64,000 nt of DNA from Serratia odorifera (GCF_900635445.1 NZ_LR134117.1:2170001-2234000); one strand, 5' to 3'; numbered from the stretch's first letter, positions 38,481 through 48,706 are shown. Numbers and translations are program-made. Notes: a model not told the origin generated them from the sequence alone.

Positions 38481-38906
38481 ATGACAAAGCGCTACACCCC
38501 TGATTTCCCGGAAATGATGAGACTGTGCGAAACCAACTTCGCGCAATTGCGTCGCTTGCTGCCGCGCAATGACCAAGTGGGCGAAACGGTGACTTATCAG
38601 GTGAGCAGCGCGCATTATCGTCTGACGATAATGGAATCCACGCGCTATACCACGCTGGTGGAAATCGAACAAACCTTCCCGGCGGTCAGCTATTGGAGTC
38701 TGCCGGCGATGACGGTACGGCTGTATCACGACGCGATGGTTGCGGAAGTGTGTGCCAGTCAGCAGATCTTTCGCTTTAAAGCGCGTTATGATTATCCTAA
38801 TAAAAAGTTGCATCAACGCGACGAAAAGCATCAAATTAACCAGTTTCTTGCTGATTGGCTGCGCTACTGTTTAGCGCATGGGGCAATGTCGGTTCCGGTT
38901 TGCTAG
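38481..38906 (+). CDS. yqiB: DUF1249 family protein YqiB
   Basis: 141 residues, starting immediately after the nudF stop. MTKRYTPDFPEMMRLCETNFAQLRRLLPRND... and HQRDEKHQINQFLADWLRYCLAHGAM are almost as in E. coli. Function unknown; soluble, no signal peptide. Its tight coupling with nudF and cpdA is conserved. Confidence 0.92.
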   Translation: MTKRYTPDFPEMMRLCETNFAQLRRLLPRNDQVGETVTYQVSSAHYRLTIMESTRYTTLVEIEQTFPAVSYWSLPAMTVRLYHDAMVAEVCASQQIFRFKARYDYPNKKLHQRDEKHQINQFLADWLRYCLAHGAMSVPVC

Positions 38907-39119
38907 GCACCCCCAATGCGTCAAGCGGCCTCTTTGTTGGCTGCCTTTGCTCACCCTGGTCGCCTGGCGGTCAGATACCAGGGATGATGAGCGTCGGCTC
39001 ACCCGGTGGGCCAACGCAAGCGTTGTTCAAATCGGTCTGCGACCCATTTGCCGTTCAGTTGCCGTCTCGACGCAGCGCGATGCGGTAGGGATATGGACTG
39101 AGATAACAAAGGACACCAT
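38907..39119. other. Unexplained 213-bp spacer yqiB-cpdA
   Basis: The spacer is long for this operon. It contains one inverted repeat, CCCTGGT (38954-38960) and ACCAGGG (38977-38983), but no convincing ORF, promoter or repeat family. Confidence 0.35.
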
Positions 39120-39947
39120 TTGGAAAGCCTGTTGAAACTGCCCGTGGCGAGTGGGGCCAAGGTCAGGATTTTACAAATAACCGATACCCACCTTTTTGCC
39201 GGCGAGAATGAGACCTTGCTGGGCATCAACACTTACCGCAGTTATCACGCGGTATTGGATGCCATCTGCGCGCAGCAACGGGAATACGATCTGATTGTCG
39301 CTACCGGTGACCTGGCACAGGATCATTCCCTCGAGGCCTACCGGCATTTTGCCGACGGCATCGCGCAACTGCCTGCGCCATGCGTCTGGCTGCCGGGCAA
39401 TCACGATTTTCAGCCGGCAATGGTCGACGCATTGGCGGCGGCGGGCATTTCCCCGTCAAAGCAGGTTCTACTGGGCGACGGCTGGCAGGTGATCCTGCTG
39501 GACAGCCAGGTGTTCGGCGTGCCGCACGGCGAGCTGAGCGAATACCAGTTGGAATGGCTGGAGCGTTGTTTGCAGGCGTATCCCGAGCGTGCCACGCTGT
39601 TGCTGCTGCATCATCATCCGCTGCCGTCCGGCTGCACCTGGCTCGATCAGCACAGCCTGCGTAACCCGCACATGCTGGACGTCGTTCTGCAGCGCTATCC
39701 GAAGGTAAATACCCTGCTGTGCGGGCATATTCATCAGGATCTTGATCTGGCCTGGCACGGTCGCCGCGTGTTGGCCAGTCCGTCGACCTGCGTGCAATTC
39801 AAGCCGCATTGTACTAATTTTACCATCGATGACGTTTCTCCTGGCTGGCGCTATCTCGATCTGCTGCCGGATGGCCGCGTGGAAACGCAGGTCTTCCGCC
39901 TGGAAAACGATGATTTCCGCCCCGACATGGATTCGGATGGATATTGA
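39120..39947 (+). CDS. cpdA: 3',5'-cyclic AMP phosphodiesterase
   Basis: 275 residues, class III calcineurin-like phosphodiesterase. Metal motifs appear in order: D22-x-H24 (QITDTHLF), GDLAQD, GNHDFQ, LLLLHHHP and GHIHQD. It lowers cAMP and so damps CRP signalling. The start is a TTG at 39120, giving MESLLKLPV as in E. coli MESLLTLPL. Its TGA overlaps the yqiA ATG by one base. Confidence 0.94.
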   Translation: MESLLKLPVASGAKVRILQITDTHLFAGENETLLGINTYRSYHAVLDAICAQQREYDLIVATGDLAQDHSLEAYRHFADGIAQLPAPCVWLPGNHDFQPAMVDALAAAGISPSKQVLLGDGWQVILLDSQVFGVPHGELSEYQLEWLERCLQAYPERATLLLLHHHPLPSGCTWLDQHSLRNPHMLDVVLQRYPKVNTLLCGHIHQDLDLAWHGRRVLASPSTCVQFKPHCTNFTIDDVSPGWRYLDLLPDGRVETQVFRLENDDFRPDMDSDGY

Positions 39948-40528
39948 TGTCAACGCTGCTTTATCTACACGGCTTCAACAGCTCCCCCCAATCGGCCAAG
40001 GCGTCGTCGTTCAAGGCGTGGCTGGCTGAACATCATCCACATATCGAGATGCTGGTGCCGCAACTGCCACCTTACCCGGCAGAGGCCGCTGAACTGCTGG
40101 AAAATCTGGTGATGGAGCGTGCCGGGCAGACGTTGGGCGTGGTGGGGTCGTCGCTGGGGGGCTATTATGCCACCTGGCTGTCGCAGTGTTTTGCGCTGCC
40201 AGCAGTAGTGGTAAATCCTGCTGTGAAGCCGTTTGAGCTGCTGATTGACTATCTTGGGCAAAACGAGAACCCCTACACCGGTCAACAATATGTGTTAGAG
40301 TCTCGTCACGTTTACGATCTGAAAGTGATGCAGATCGACCCCTTGGAGTCGCCGGATCTGATCTGGCTGCTGCAGCAAACGGGCGATGAAATTCTCGATT
40401 ACGGCCAGGCAGTGGCGTATTACAGCGCCTGCCGGCAAACGGTGGAGTCAGGTGGAAACCATGCCTTCGTCGGTTTCGAGCACTACTTCCCGCAGATTGT
40501 GGGTTTTTTAGGGCTCAACGCGGTCTGA
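39947..40528 (+). CDS. yqiA: Esterase YqiA (alpha/beta hydrolase)
   Basis: 193 residues. The nucleophile elbow GSSLGG (Ser69) follows the oxyanion segment LYLHGFNSSP, and GNHAFVGFEHYF holds the catalytic His. Acts on short acyl esters in E. coli (known for the family). Overlaps cpdA by one base and lies 46 nt before parE. Confidence 0.93.
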   Translation: MSTLLYLHGFNSSPQSAKASSFKAWLAEHHPHIEMLVPQLPPYPAEAAELLENLVMERAGQTLGVVGSSLGGYYATWLSQCFALPAVVVNPAVKPFELLIDYLGQNENPYTGQQYVLESRHVYDLKVMQIDPLESPDLIWLLQQTGDEILDYGQAVAYYSACRQTVESGGNHAFVGFEHYFPQIVGFLGLNAV

Positions 40529-40574
40529 ACGGACCGTCCGGCACCTTCCTTTAACCACGAAAAAATAATCTACG

Positions 40575-42470
40575 ATGACTCAATCCAGCTATAACGCTGA
40601 TGCCATTGAAGTACTCAGCGGTCTAGAACCAGTGCGCCGTCGTCCCGGTATGTATACCGATACGTCGCGCCCGAACCACCTCGGCCAGGAGGTGATTGAT
40701 AACAGCGTCGATGAAGCGTTGGCTGGCCATGCGAAGCGCATTGACGTGATTCTGCACGCCGATCAGTCACTGGAAGTGGTTGACGACGGTCGCGGCATGC
40801 CGGTGGACATCCACCCGGAAGAGGGCGTGCCGGCGGTGGAATTGATCCTGTGCCGGCTGCACGCCGGCGGTAAATTCTCCAACAAGAACTACCAGTTCTC
40901 CGGCGGTCTGCACGGCGTGGGGATTTCGGTGGTCAACGCCCTGTCGAAACGGGTGGAAGTCAACGTTAAGCGTGATGGCAACATTTACAGCATCGCGTTT
41001 GAAAACGGTGACAAGGTGCAAGATCTTGGCGTTACCGGCTCGTGCGGTAAACGTAACACCGGCACCAGCGTTCATTTTTGGCCGGACGAACAGTTCTTCG
41101 ACAGCCCGCGCTTCTCCGTTTCGCGCCTCAGCCATTTGCTGAAGGCCAAAGCGGTATTGTGTCCGGGCGTTGAAATCTATTTCATCGACAAGGTGAACAA
41201 CACCGAGCAGCGCTGGTGCTATCAGGACGGTTTGACCGACTACCTGATGGAGGCGGTCAATGGCCTGATCACCCTGCCGGAAGCACCGTTTGTCGGCAGT
41301 TTCGCCGGTGACATCGAAGCGGTGGACTGGGCATTGCTGTGGCTGCCGGAAGGCGGTGAGCTACTGACCGAAAGCTACGTCAACCTGATCCCGACCATGC
41401 AGGGCGGTACCCACGTCAATGGCTTGCGCCAGGGACTGCTGGACGCGATGCGCGAGTTCTGCGAATTCCGCAATATCCTGCCGCGCGGCGTGAAGCTGTC
41501 GGCCGAGGATATCTGGGATCGCTGCGCCTATGTGTTATCGGTGAAAATGCAGGATCCGCAGTTTGCCGGGCAGACCAAGGAACGCTTGTCGTCACGTCAG
41601 TGCGCGGCGTTCGTTTCCGGCGTGGTGAAGGACGCTTTCAGCCTGTGGTTGAACCAGAACGTGCAGGCAGCGGAGCAGTTGGCCGAGCTGGCTATTTCCA
41701 GCGCCCAGCGTCGTCTGCGGGCAGCAAAAAAGGTGGTACGCAAGAAGCTGACCAGCGGCCCTGCGCTGCCGGGCAAACTGGCCGACTGCACCGCCCAGGA
41801 TCTCAGCCTGACCGAACTGTTCCTGGTGGAAGGGGATTCCGCAGGCGGTTCGGCCAAACAGGCGCGCGACCGCGAATATCAGGCGATCATGCCGCTGAAG
41901 GGTAAAATCCTCAATACCTGGGAAGTGTCTTCGGACGAAGTGCTGGCATCACAGGAAGTGCATGACATTTCCGTTGCCATCGGCATCGATCCGGACAGCG
42001 ACGATCTCAGCCAGTTGCGCTATGGCAAAATCTGTATCCTGGCGGATGCGGACTCCGACGGCCTGCACATCGCGACGCTGCTGTGCGCGCTGTTTGTCCG
42101 TCACTTCCGCTCGCTGGTCAAGGGCGGCCACGTTTACGTGGCGATGCCGCCGCTGTACCGTATCGACCTCGGCAAGGAAGTGTATTACGCACTCGACGAG
42201 GAAGAAAAAGCCGGCGTACTGGAGCAGTTGAAGCGCAAGAAAGGCAAGCCGAACGTGCAGCGCTTTAAAGGTCTGGGTGAGATGAACCCGCTGCAGCTGC
42301 GCGAAACCACCCTCGATCCGAATACGCGCCGTTTGGTGCAGTTGACGGTGAACGATGAGGATGTCGATCAGACGCTGGCGATGATGGATATGCTGTTGGC
42401 CAAGAAGCGCTCGGAAGATCGTCGCAACTGGTTGCAGGACAAAGGCGACATGGCCGAACTGGCGGTCTGA
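40575..42470 (+). CDS. parE: DNA topoisomerase IV subunit B
   Basis: 631 residues. GHKL ATPase domain with VDEALAGHA and DDGRGMPVD, a transducer domain, and a TOPRIM domain with EGDSAGGSA (E419), PLKGKILN and DADSDG (D491, D493, D495). With ParC it decatenates sister chromosomes. The frame is intact. Confidence 0.97.
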   Translation: MTQSSYNADAIEVLSGLEPVRRRPGMYTDTSRPNHLGQEVIDNSVDEALAGHAKRIDVILHADQSLEVVDDGRGMPVDIHPEEGVPAVELILCRLHAGGKFSNKNYQFSGGLHGVGISVVNALSKRVEVNVKRDGNIYSIAFENGDKVQDLGVTGSCGKRNTGTSVHFWPDEQFFDSPRFSVSRLSHLLKAKAVLCPGVEIYFIDKVNNTEQRWCYQDGLTDYLMEAVNGLITLPEAPFVGSFAGDIEAVDWALLWLPEGGELLTESYVNLIPTMQGGTHVNGLRQGLLDAMREFCEFRNILPRGVKLSAEDIWDRCAYVLSVKMQDPQFAGQTKERLSSRQCAAFVSGVVKDAFSLWLNQNVQAAEQLAELAISSAQRRLRAAKKVVRKKLTSGPALPGKLADCTAQDLSLTELFLVEGDSAGGSAKQARDREYQAIMPLKGKILNTWEVSSDEVLASQEVHDISVAIGIDPDSDDLSQLRYGKICILADADSDGLHIATLLCALFVRHFRSLVKGGHVYVAMPPLYRIDLGKEVYYALDEEEKAGVLEQLKRKKGKPNVQRFKGLGEMNPLQLRETTLDPNTRRLVQLTVNDEDVDQTLAMMDMLLAKKRSEDRRNWLQDKGDMAELAV

Positions 42471-42511
42471 CAGCCAACGATGGCGCCCCCCGTATGCGCA
42501 GCGGCGCAAAT

Positions 42512-42542
42512 AAAAAACCCGGCAAATTTGCCGGGTTTTCTT
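42512..42542. terminator. Bidirectional terminator parE / ygiN
   Basis: The palindrome CCCGGCAAATTTGCCGGG has six A on the left and TTTTCTTTT on the right. Confidence 0.85.
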
Positions 42543-42851
42543 TTACAGTGCGGCTTCCAGCACCTGAATATTGATACCCAGCACGCTGTCTTTGATGGTC
42601 GCCCGATGGCGATGCATATGCTCCATCTCCAGGTGTTTTTCCAGGTGCGCCAGGCTGGCCCATTTTTCCAGCATAAATATTGAGTCAGGCACGGTTTGCT
42701 TCCATGGCAGCTGCGCGTTGTGGTCGATCATCGGCTGATAGCCGCCGCAACCGTCTTCCGCCAACACCGACGGAATCAGCTTTTCGATCGCTTGCAATAC
42801 GCTCTCACGGTGGCCCGGCTTTACTTTGATTTCTGCAATTACGGTGATCAT
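42543..42851 (-). CDS. ygiN: Quinol monooxygenase-like protein (ABM domain)
   Basis: 102 residues, a dimeric alpha/beta barrel monooxygenase fold. MITVIAEIKVKPGHRESVLQ and DSIFMLEKWASLAHLEKHL match E. coli YgiN, which oxidises menadiol in vitro and pairs with MdaB in a quinone redox cycle. The start at 42851 is chosen to match the family; the frame is open six codons upstream. Confidence 0.88.
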   Translation of the reverse strand: MITVIAEIKVKPGHRESVLQAIEKLIPSVLAEDGCGGYQPMIDHNAQLPWKQTVPDSIFMLEKWASLAHLEKHLEMEHMHRHRATIKDSVLGINIQVLEAAL

Positions 42852-42987
42852 CACAACCTCATTTTTCAAACAGCGAAATGTCTATGCCTGATGCTTCATG
42901 CCGCAGCGCGACGGCTGGCCCAAGTCACCCTGGGGCGTACCGGGCCATGTAGCCTGGCGCAGGCGGCGTGAATCATGACGGCTATAG

Positions 42988-43569
42988 TTAAGCAAAAGTT
43001 TTTGTCAGATGCTCACGATATCGTGCGATATCACCTTGAATATCAGGCTGTTTGATGACGTCGTTACAGATAAAGGTCGGCAGCGCTTCCAGGCCGAGGA
43101 ATTCGTTGGCCTTGTGGAAATGCAGGTAAACGCCGTCAACGCCAACGCCGTGGAAGAATTGTTCCGGGTCGGTAAAGGCTTCCAACGGTGCGTTCCAGGT
43201 CAGGCTGAGCATGTGCTTTTTGCCTTGCAGCAGGCCACCGGAGCCGTATTTCTTGCTGGCATCGGAGCGGGTACGGCCATCGCTGGCGTACAGGCTGCCA
43301 TGGCCGGCGGTAAACACTTCATCGATGTACTTTTTCAGGATCCAGGGTTCGCCCATCCACCAACCCGGCATCTGGTAAATAATCGCGTCGGCCCACAGGT
43401 ATTTTTGCACTTCTTCTTCAATGTCGTAGCCGTGATCAACCACCGTCAGTTGGAGGTCATGGCCGGCGTCGCGCAGGAAAGAGGCGGCGACGTCGGTCAG
43501 CGTGTCGTTCAGTTCGCCATTGGAGTGGCCAAATTTTTTACCTGCGTTGATCAGTAGGATGTTGCTCAT
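42988..43569 (-). CDS. mdaB: NADPH:quinone reductase MdaB
   Basis: 193 residues, flavodoxin-like FAD enzyme (modulator of drug activity B). It starts MSNILLINAGKKFGHSNGELN and contains MPGWWMGEPWILKKYIDEVF. Two-electron reduction of quinones prevents redox cycling. It lies upstream of ygiN on the same strand. Confidence 0.93.
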   Translation of the reverse strand: MSNILLINAGKKFGHSNGELNDTLTDVAASFLRDAGHDLQLTVVDHGYDIEEEVQKYLWADAIIYQMPGWWMGEPWILKKYIDEVFTAGHGSLYASDGRTRSDASKKYGSGGLLQGKKHMLSLTWNAPLEAFTDPEQFFHGVGVDGVYLHFHKANEFLGLEALPTFICNDVIKQPDIQGDIARYREHLTKTFA

Positions 43570-43719
43570 CAGCGGTCTCTTTCAATAATAAAATGATTGG
43601 AGGAGTGTACGCCGGATTGCAGAGGGGAAAAATGCGTGCTGAGTCACATTACTTTTGCTGATTTAGCAATAATCGAACGGATAGCAACCACTCGCCCTGG
43701 CGGTATCACCGACAATGCT

Positions 43720-43749
43720 GTGACAGAATAAGGCCAGATAAGGTACTAT
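43720..43749 (+). promoter_or_regulatory. Candidate promoter of parC
   Basis: GTGACA (43720-43725), an 18-bp spacer and TACTAT (43744-43749), 105 bp before parC, in the divergent mdaB-parC spacer. Weak match by eye. Confidence 0.3.
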
Positions 43750-43854
43750 CGCCAGCAAGAATCGACAAGCAATCACGGGCACTGCTTTTGTGAACGACAG
43801 TCCTTTGCCCCCGAATCAGGGATTGCCAAGCCACGGTCTGAGGATAATTGAGTA

Positions 43855-46128
43855 ATGAGTGATCTGACTCATGACGGTGTTGAGCGTTTACCGCTGCACA
43901 CATTCACTGAAAACGCCTATCTGAACTATTCCATGTACGTCATCATGGATCGGGCGCTACCGTATATTGGCGACGGCCTCAAGCCGGTACAGCGCCGCAT
44001 CATTTACGCCATGTCCGAACTGGGGCTGAACAACAGCGCCAAGTTCAAGAAGTCCGCCCGTACCGTGGGTGACGTACTGGGTAAATATCATCCGCACGGC
44101 GACAGCGCCTGTTATGAAGCGATGGTGCTGATGGCGCAGCCATTCTCCTACCGTTACCCGCTAGTGGACGGCCAGGGCAACTGGGGGGCACCGGACGATC
44201 CGAAGTCGTTCGCCGCGATGCGTTATACCGAGTCGCGCCTGTCGAAGTACGCCGAAGTGCTGTTGGCCGAACTGGGACAAGGTACGGTGGACTGGGTGCC
44301 GAACTTTGACGGCACCCTGCAAGAGCCCAAAATGCTGCCGGCGCGTCTGCCGAACATCCTGCTGAACGGGACCACCGGCATTGCCGTGGGTATGGCCACC
44401 GATATTCCGCCGCACAACGTGCGGGAAGTTGCCGCCGCCGCCGTCGCGCTGATCGACAAGCCGGGCGCATCGCTTGATGAGCTACTGGAGTTCGTGCAGG
44501 GCCCTGATTTTCCAACCGAAGCGGAAATCATTACGCCACGCGACGAAATTCGCAAAATCTACCAGAATGGTCGCGGTTCGGTACGCATGCGCGCGGTCTG
44601 GAAGAAAGAAGACGGCAGTGCGGTGATCACCGCCTTGCCGCACCAGGTCTCTGGCGCCAAAGTGCTGGAGCAGATTGCCAGCCAGATGCGCGCCAAGAAG
44701 CTGCCGATGGTCGAAGACCTGCGCGATGAGTCGGATCATGAAAATCCGACCCGCCTGGTCATTGTACCGCGCTCAAACCGGGTGGATCTCGAGCAGGTGA
44801 TGAACCACCTGTTTGCCACCACCGATCTGGAGCGCAGCTATCGTGTCAACATGAACATGATCGGCCTGGATAACCGTCCGTCGGTGAAAGGGCTGGTGGA
44901 AATCATCACCGAGTGGCTGGCGTTCCGCCGCGACACGGTGCGCCGCCGCCTCAACTACCGTCTGGAAAAAGTGCTGAAGCGTCTGCACATTCTGGAAGGT
45001 TTGCTGATTGCGTTCCTCAATATCGATGAAGTAATCCACATCATCCGCAGCGAGGACGAGCCGAAGCCGGTGTTGATGCAGCGCTTTGGCATCAGCGAAA
45101 CCCAGGCGGAAGCGATCCTCGAGCTGAAACTGCGCCACCTGGCGAAGCTGGAAGAGATGAAGATCCGCGGTGAACAGGACGAACTGGCCAAGGAGCGTGA
45201 CCAGTTGCAGGCGCTGCTGGCGTCCGAGCGCAAGCTGAACACCCTGATCAAGAAAGAAATTCAGGCCGACTCGCTGGCATATGGCGATGAACGTCGTTCA
45301 CCGCTGACCGAACGTGCCGAAGCCAAGGCAATGAGCGAGCACGATTTCGTGCCGTCTGAACCGGTGACCATCGTACTGTCGGAAATGGGCTGGGTACGCA
45401 GCGCCAAAGGCCACGATATCGATCCGAGTGGCCTGAGCTACAAGGCCGGCGATACCTTCCGCGCCGCCGCGCGCGGCAAGACCAATCAGCCGGTGGTGTT
45501 TATCGATTCCACCGGGCGCAGTTACGCGCTCGATCCGTTGACGCTACCGTCGGCACGCGGGCAGGGCGAGCCGCTGACCGGCAAGCTGACGCCGCCGCCG
45601 GGTGCCACCATCGAACAGGTGATTATGGCAGCCGACGATCAGAAACTGCTGATGGCGTCCGATGCCGGCTACGGCTTCGTGTGCACCTTCAACGATCTGG
45701 TGGCGCGCAACCGTGCCGGCAAGGTGATGATTACCTTGCCGGAAAACGCCAAGGCGCTGCCGCCGATGGAGATCCACGGCGACGACGACATGCTGCTGTC
45801 GATCACCAAGGCCGGCCGCATGTTGATGTTCCCGGTAGCGGACTTGCCGCAGCTATCGAAGGGCAAGGGCAACAAAATCGTCTCGATCCCGTCGGCGCAA
45901 GCCGCATCCGGTGAAGACGTGCTGTCCTGGCTGTTCGTGCTGCCGCCGCAAACCTCGCTGACGCTGCACGTCGGCAAGCGGAAACTGACGCTGCGGCCGG
46001 AAGATTTGCAGAAGTTCCGTGCCGAACGTGGCCGCAAGGGAACGCTGTTGCCACGGGGTCTCCAGCGCATCGACCGCGTTGAGCTGGATCTGCCGCAACG
46101 GGCGTCAACCGGCGATAGCGAAGAGTAA
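43855..46128 (+). CDS. parC: DNA topoisomerase IV subunit A
   Basis: 757 residues. N-terminal breakage-reunion domain with catalytic Tyr124 (AAMRYTESRLSKY) and a C-terminal beta-pinwheel. In the quinolone-resistance region, HPHGDSACYE places Ser84 and Glu88, the equivalents of E. coli Ser80 and Glu84, both in the susceptible state. Four extra residues near the N-terminus account for the numbering shift. The frame is intact. Confidence 0.97.
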   Translation: MSDLTHDGVERLPLHTFTENAYLNYSMYVIMDRALPYIGDGLKPVQRRIIYAMSELGLNNSAKFKKSARTVGDVLGKYHPHGDSACYEAMVLMAQPFSYRYPLVDGQGNWGAPDDPKSFAAMRYTESRLSKYAEVLLAELGQGTVDWVPNFDGTLQEPKMLPARLPNILLNGTTGIAVGMATDIPPHNVREVAAAAVALIDKPGASLDELLEFVQGPDFPTEAEIITPRDEIRKIYQNGRGSVRMRAVWKKEDGSAVITALPHQVSGAKVLEQIASQMRAKKLPMVEDLRDESDHENPTRLVIVPRSNRVDLEQVMNHLFATTDLERSYRVNMNMIGLDNRPSVKGLVEIITEWLAFRRDTVRRRLNYRLEKVLKRLHILEGLLIAFLNIDEVIHIIRSEDEPKPVLMQRFGISETQAEAILELKLRHLAKLEEMKIRGEQDELAKERDQLQALLASERKLNTLIKKEIQADSLAYGDERRSPLTERAEAKAMSEHDFVPSEPVTIVLSEMGWVRSAKGHDIDPSGLSYKAGDTFRAAARGKTNQPVVFIDSTGRSYALDPLTLPSARGQGEPLTGKLTPPPGATIEQVIMAADDQKLLMASDAGYGFVCTFNDLVARNRAGKVMITLPENAKALPPMEIHGDDDMLLSITKAGRMLMFPVADLPQLSKGKGNKIVSIPSAQAASGEDVLSWLFVLPPQTSLTLHVGKRKLTLRPEDLQKFRAERGRKGTLLPRGLQRIDRVELDLPQRASTGDSEE

Positions 46129-46377
46129 GTACCGGGCGCAGCATGGCGATGTTGCGCCGGTTACTCCAGGTCGGCGATGGCTGTTTTCAAATAGTTAACA
46201 TTTCCCCGCATAAATTTATTGTGCGGATTGTCTGCTGGCAGGAAAATAGCAAAAAATAGTGAGATACCTGACAGGCTTCGCGCTGTATCCCGGTGGCAAC
46301 GCCAATGCAGCCCGAAGCATGGCGGGTCGCTGTTTTGCGAAAGGAATGCGCGTCAGCAGTGTGCTAATGAGGTTGTT

Positions 46378-47112
46378 ATGTTATTAATTTTGCGTGCCGT
46401 TTTCGTCACTCTATTCTGTATTCTGGTGTGCATCTTCGGTTCGATTTACTGTCTGTTCAGCCCGCGTAACCCTCGTCATGTGGCGACGTTTGGCCATCTG
46501 TTCGGCCGTCTGTCGACGATATTCGGCCTAAAGGTCGAAGTGCGTCGGCCCGCCGGGGCGGACGACTACGGCAACTGCATTTACATTGCCAACCATCAAA
46601 ACAATTACGATATGGTCACCGCGTCCAATGCCGTGCAGCCGCGAACCGTTACCGTCGGTAAAAAAAGCCTGGCGTGGATCCCGTTTTTTGGCCCACTGTA
46701 TTGGCTGACCGGCAATCTGCTGATAGATCGGGATAACCGCGCCAAAGCGCACGGCACCATTTCGCAGGTGGTCGAACAGATCGGCAAACGTAATATCTCC
46801 ATCTGGATGTTCCCGGAAGGTACCCGCAGCCGTGGTCGCGGCCTGATGCCGTTTAAAACCGGCGCCTTTCATGCGGCGATTACCGCCGGCGTGCCGGTGG
46901 TGCCGATCTGCGTATCCAATACCAGTAATAAAATCAATCTGAACCGTTGGAACAACGGTCATGTGATTGTCGAAATGCTGGAACCGATCGACACCTCGAA
47001 ATACGGTAAAGAAAACGTGCGTGAGCTGGCGACCCATTGCCGCGAGCTGATGCAGGTGAAAATCGCGCAGCTGGATGAAGAAGTCGCCCAGCGCGAAGCG
47101 GCCGGAGAATAA
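46378..47112 (+). CDS. plsC: 1-acyl-sn-glycerol-3-phosphate acyltransferase
   Basis: 244 residues with an N-terminal membrane anchor. The HX4D motif NHQNNYD (H73, D78) and FPEGTRSRGRG are the catalytic and G3P-binding blocks. It makes phosphatidic acid from lysophosphatidic acid. The start MLLILRAVFVTLF at 46378 matches E. coli PlsC; the frame is open upstream without similarity. Preceded by 249 bp that contain only a weak CCGCA...TGCGG hairpin (46206-46226). Confidence 0.95.
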   Translation: MLLILRAVFVTLFCILVCIFGSIYCLFSPRNPRHVATFGHLFGRLSTIFGLKVEVRRPAGADDYGNCIYIANHQNNYDMVTASNAVQPRTVTVGKKSLAWIPFFGPLYWLTGNLLIDRDNRAKAHGTISQVVEQIGKRNISIWMFPEGTRSRGRGLMPFKTGAFHAAITAGVPVVPICVSNTSNKINLNRWNNGHVIVEMLEPIDTSKYGKENVRELATHCRELMQVKIAQLDEEVAQREAAGE

Positions 47113-47248
47113 TATTGCCAACGGCAGCAAACGATATTTTTTTAAACGGCAACCTCTGCCGTTAACGCCGGGTTACCTGCTACGCTTAAGCGCATGGTCG
47201 GGGCCCGGTTTTTGCACACGGTTTAGCTTTTGTTTTCATGGAGAAAAT

Positions 47249-48664
47249 ATGTCACTCAGTCGACGTCAGTTTATTCAGGCATCGGGCTTGGCGCTGTGCG
47301 CGGGAGCGGTGCCGCTGAGGGCTGAGGCGAGCGGAACGCAGACTCCGTTACCGATCCCCCCGCTGTTGGAATCGCGTCGTGGCCAACCGCTGTTCTTAAC
47401 CCTGCAACGCGCCCACTGGGCATTTATGGCGAACAACAAAGCCGCAGTGTGGGGCGTCAACGGCATGTACCTGGGGCCGACGGTGCGCGTCTATAGCGGT
47501 GATGACGTCAAACTGATTTACAGCAACCGGCTGACGGAACCGGTGTCGATGACCGTCAGCGGCCTGCAGGTTCCCGGAACCCTGATGGGCGGCGCGGCGC
47601 GCATGATGTCACCCGGGGTCGACTGGTCGCCAGTGCTGCCGATTCGTCAGGCGGCGGCTACCTGCTGGTATCACGCCAATACGCCGAATCGCATGGCGCC
47701 GCACGTCTATAACGGCCTGGCCGGGCTGTGGCTGATCGAAGACGACATCAGCAAGACATTGCCGTTGCCGAACCATTACGGCGTAGATGACTTCCCAGTG
47801 ATCGTTCAAGACAAGCGGCTGGACAACTTCGGCACGCCGGAATACAACCCGCCGTCGCAGGGGGGCTTCGTTGGCGATACCTTGCTGGTTAACGGCGTGC
47901 AGAACCCGTATGTGGAAGTGTCGCGCGGCTGGGTGCGCCTGCGGTTGCTCAATGCCTCCAACTCACGCCGCTATGTGCTGCAACTGAGCGATGGCCGCCC
48001 GCTGAACGTGATTGCCAGCGATCAGGGTTTCCTGCCGGCGCCGGTAGCGGTGCAGCAGCTTTCCCTGGCGCCGGGCGAACGACGCGAAGTGCTGATTGAC
48101 ATGTCGAAAGGCGAGGAGGTCACGATCAATGCCGGCGAAGCGGCGGGCATTATGGATCGTCTCCGTGGTCTGTTTGAGCCTTCCAGCCTGTTGGTCTCGA
48201 CTCAGGTGCTGACGCTGAAGCCCACCGGCCTGTTGCCGTTGGTCACCGACAACCTGCCGATGCGCCTGCTGGCGGATCAACTGCTGGACGGTAGCGTCAG
48301 CCGGTCACGCGAATTCCGTCTGGGCGACAGCGTGGCGGGCATCAATGGTGCCATCTGGGATATGAACCGCATCGATGTGCAAACCCTGCAGGGCAGTTGG
48401 GAGCGCTGGACCGTGCATGCCGACTCGCCGCAGGCGTTCCATATCGAAGGCGTGCAGTTCCTGGTGAAGCGGGTTAACGGTGCGCAGCCAATGGCCGAAG
48501 ATCGCGGTTGGAAAGATACCGTCTGGGTTGACGGCGACGTAGAACTGCTGGTCTATTTCACCCAGCCGTCATCGGAACACTTCCCATTCCTGTATCACAG
48601 CCAGACGCTGGAAATGGCCGATCGCGGTAGCGCCGGCCAGTTTGTAGTACAGCCGTCGCTCTAG
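47249..48664 (+). CDS. ftsP: Cell division protein FtsP (SufI), Tat-exported
   Basis: 471 residues. A twin-arginine signal SRRQFIQASGLALCAGA (R5, R6) is followed by three cupredoxin domains of the multicopper-oxidase fold. The copper-binding HxH sets are not retained as in true oxidases (only isolated His, such as WYHAN and FHIEGV), consistent with its role as a divisome-stabilising scaffold in the periplasm under stress. Follows plsC as in E. coli. Confidence 0.94.
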   Translation: MSLSRRQFIQASGLALCAGAVPLRAEASGTQTPLPIPPLLESRRGQPLFLTLQRAHWAFMANNKAAVWGVNGMYLGPTVRVYSGDDVKLIYSNRLTEPVSMTVSGLQVPGTLMGGAARMMSPGVDWSPVLPIRQAAATCWYHANTPNRMAPHVYNGLAGLWLIEDDISKTLPLPNHYGVDDFPVIVQDKRLDNFGTPEYNPPSQGGFVGDTLLVNGVQNPYVEVSRGWVRLRLLNASNSRRYVLQLSDGRPLNVIASDQGFLPAPVAVQQLSLAPGERREVLIDMSKGEEVTINAGEAAGIMDRLRGLFEPSSLLVSTQVLTLKPTGLLPLVTDNLPMRLLADQLLDGSVSRSREFRLGDSVAGINGAIWDMNRIDVQTLQGSWERWTVHADSPQAFHIEGVQFLVKRVNGAQPMAEDRGWKDTVWVDGDVELLVYFTQPSSEHFPFLYHSQTLEMADRGSAGQFVVQPSL

Positions 48665-48706
48665 TCGTTCGGCAAGATTGGCGCAGTCTCGCGGCGGCTT
48701 TACCCG

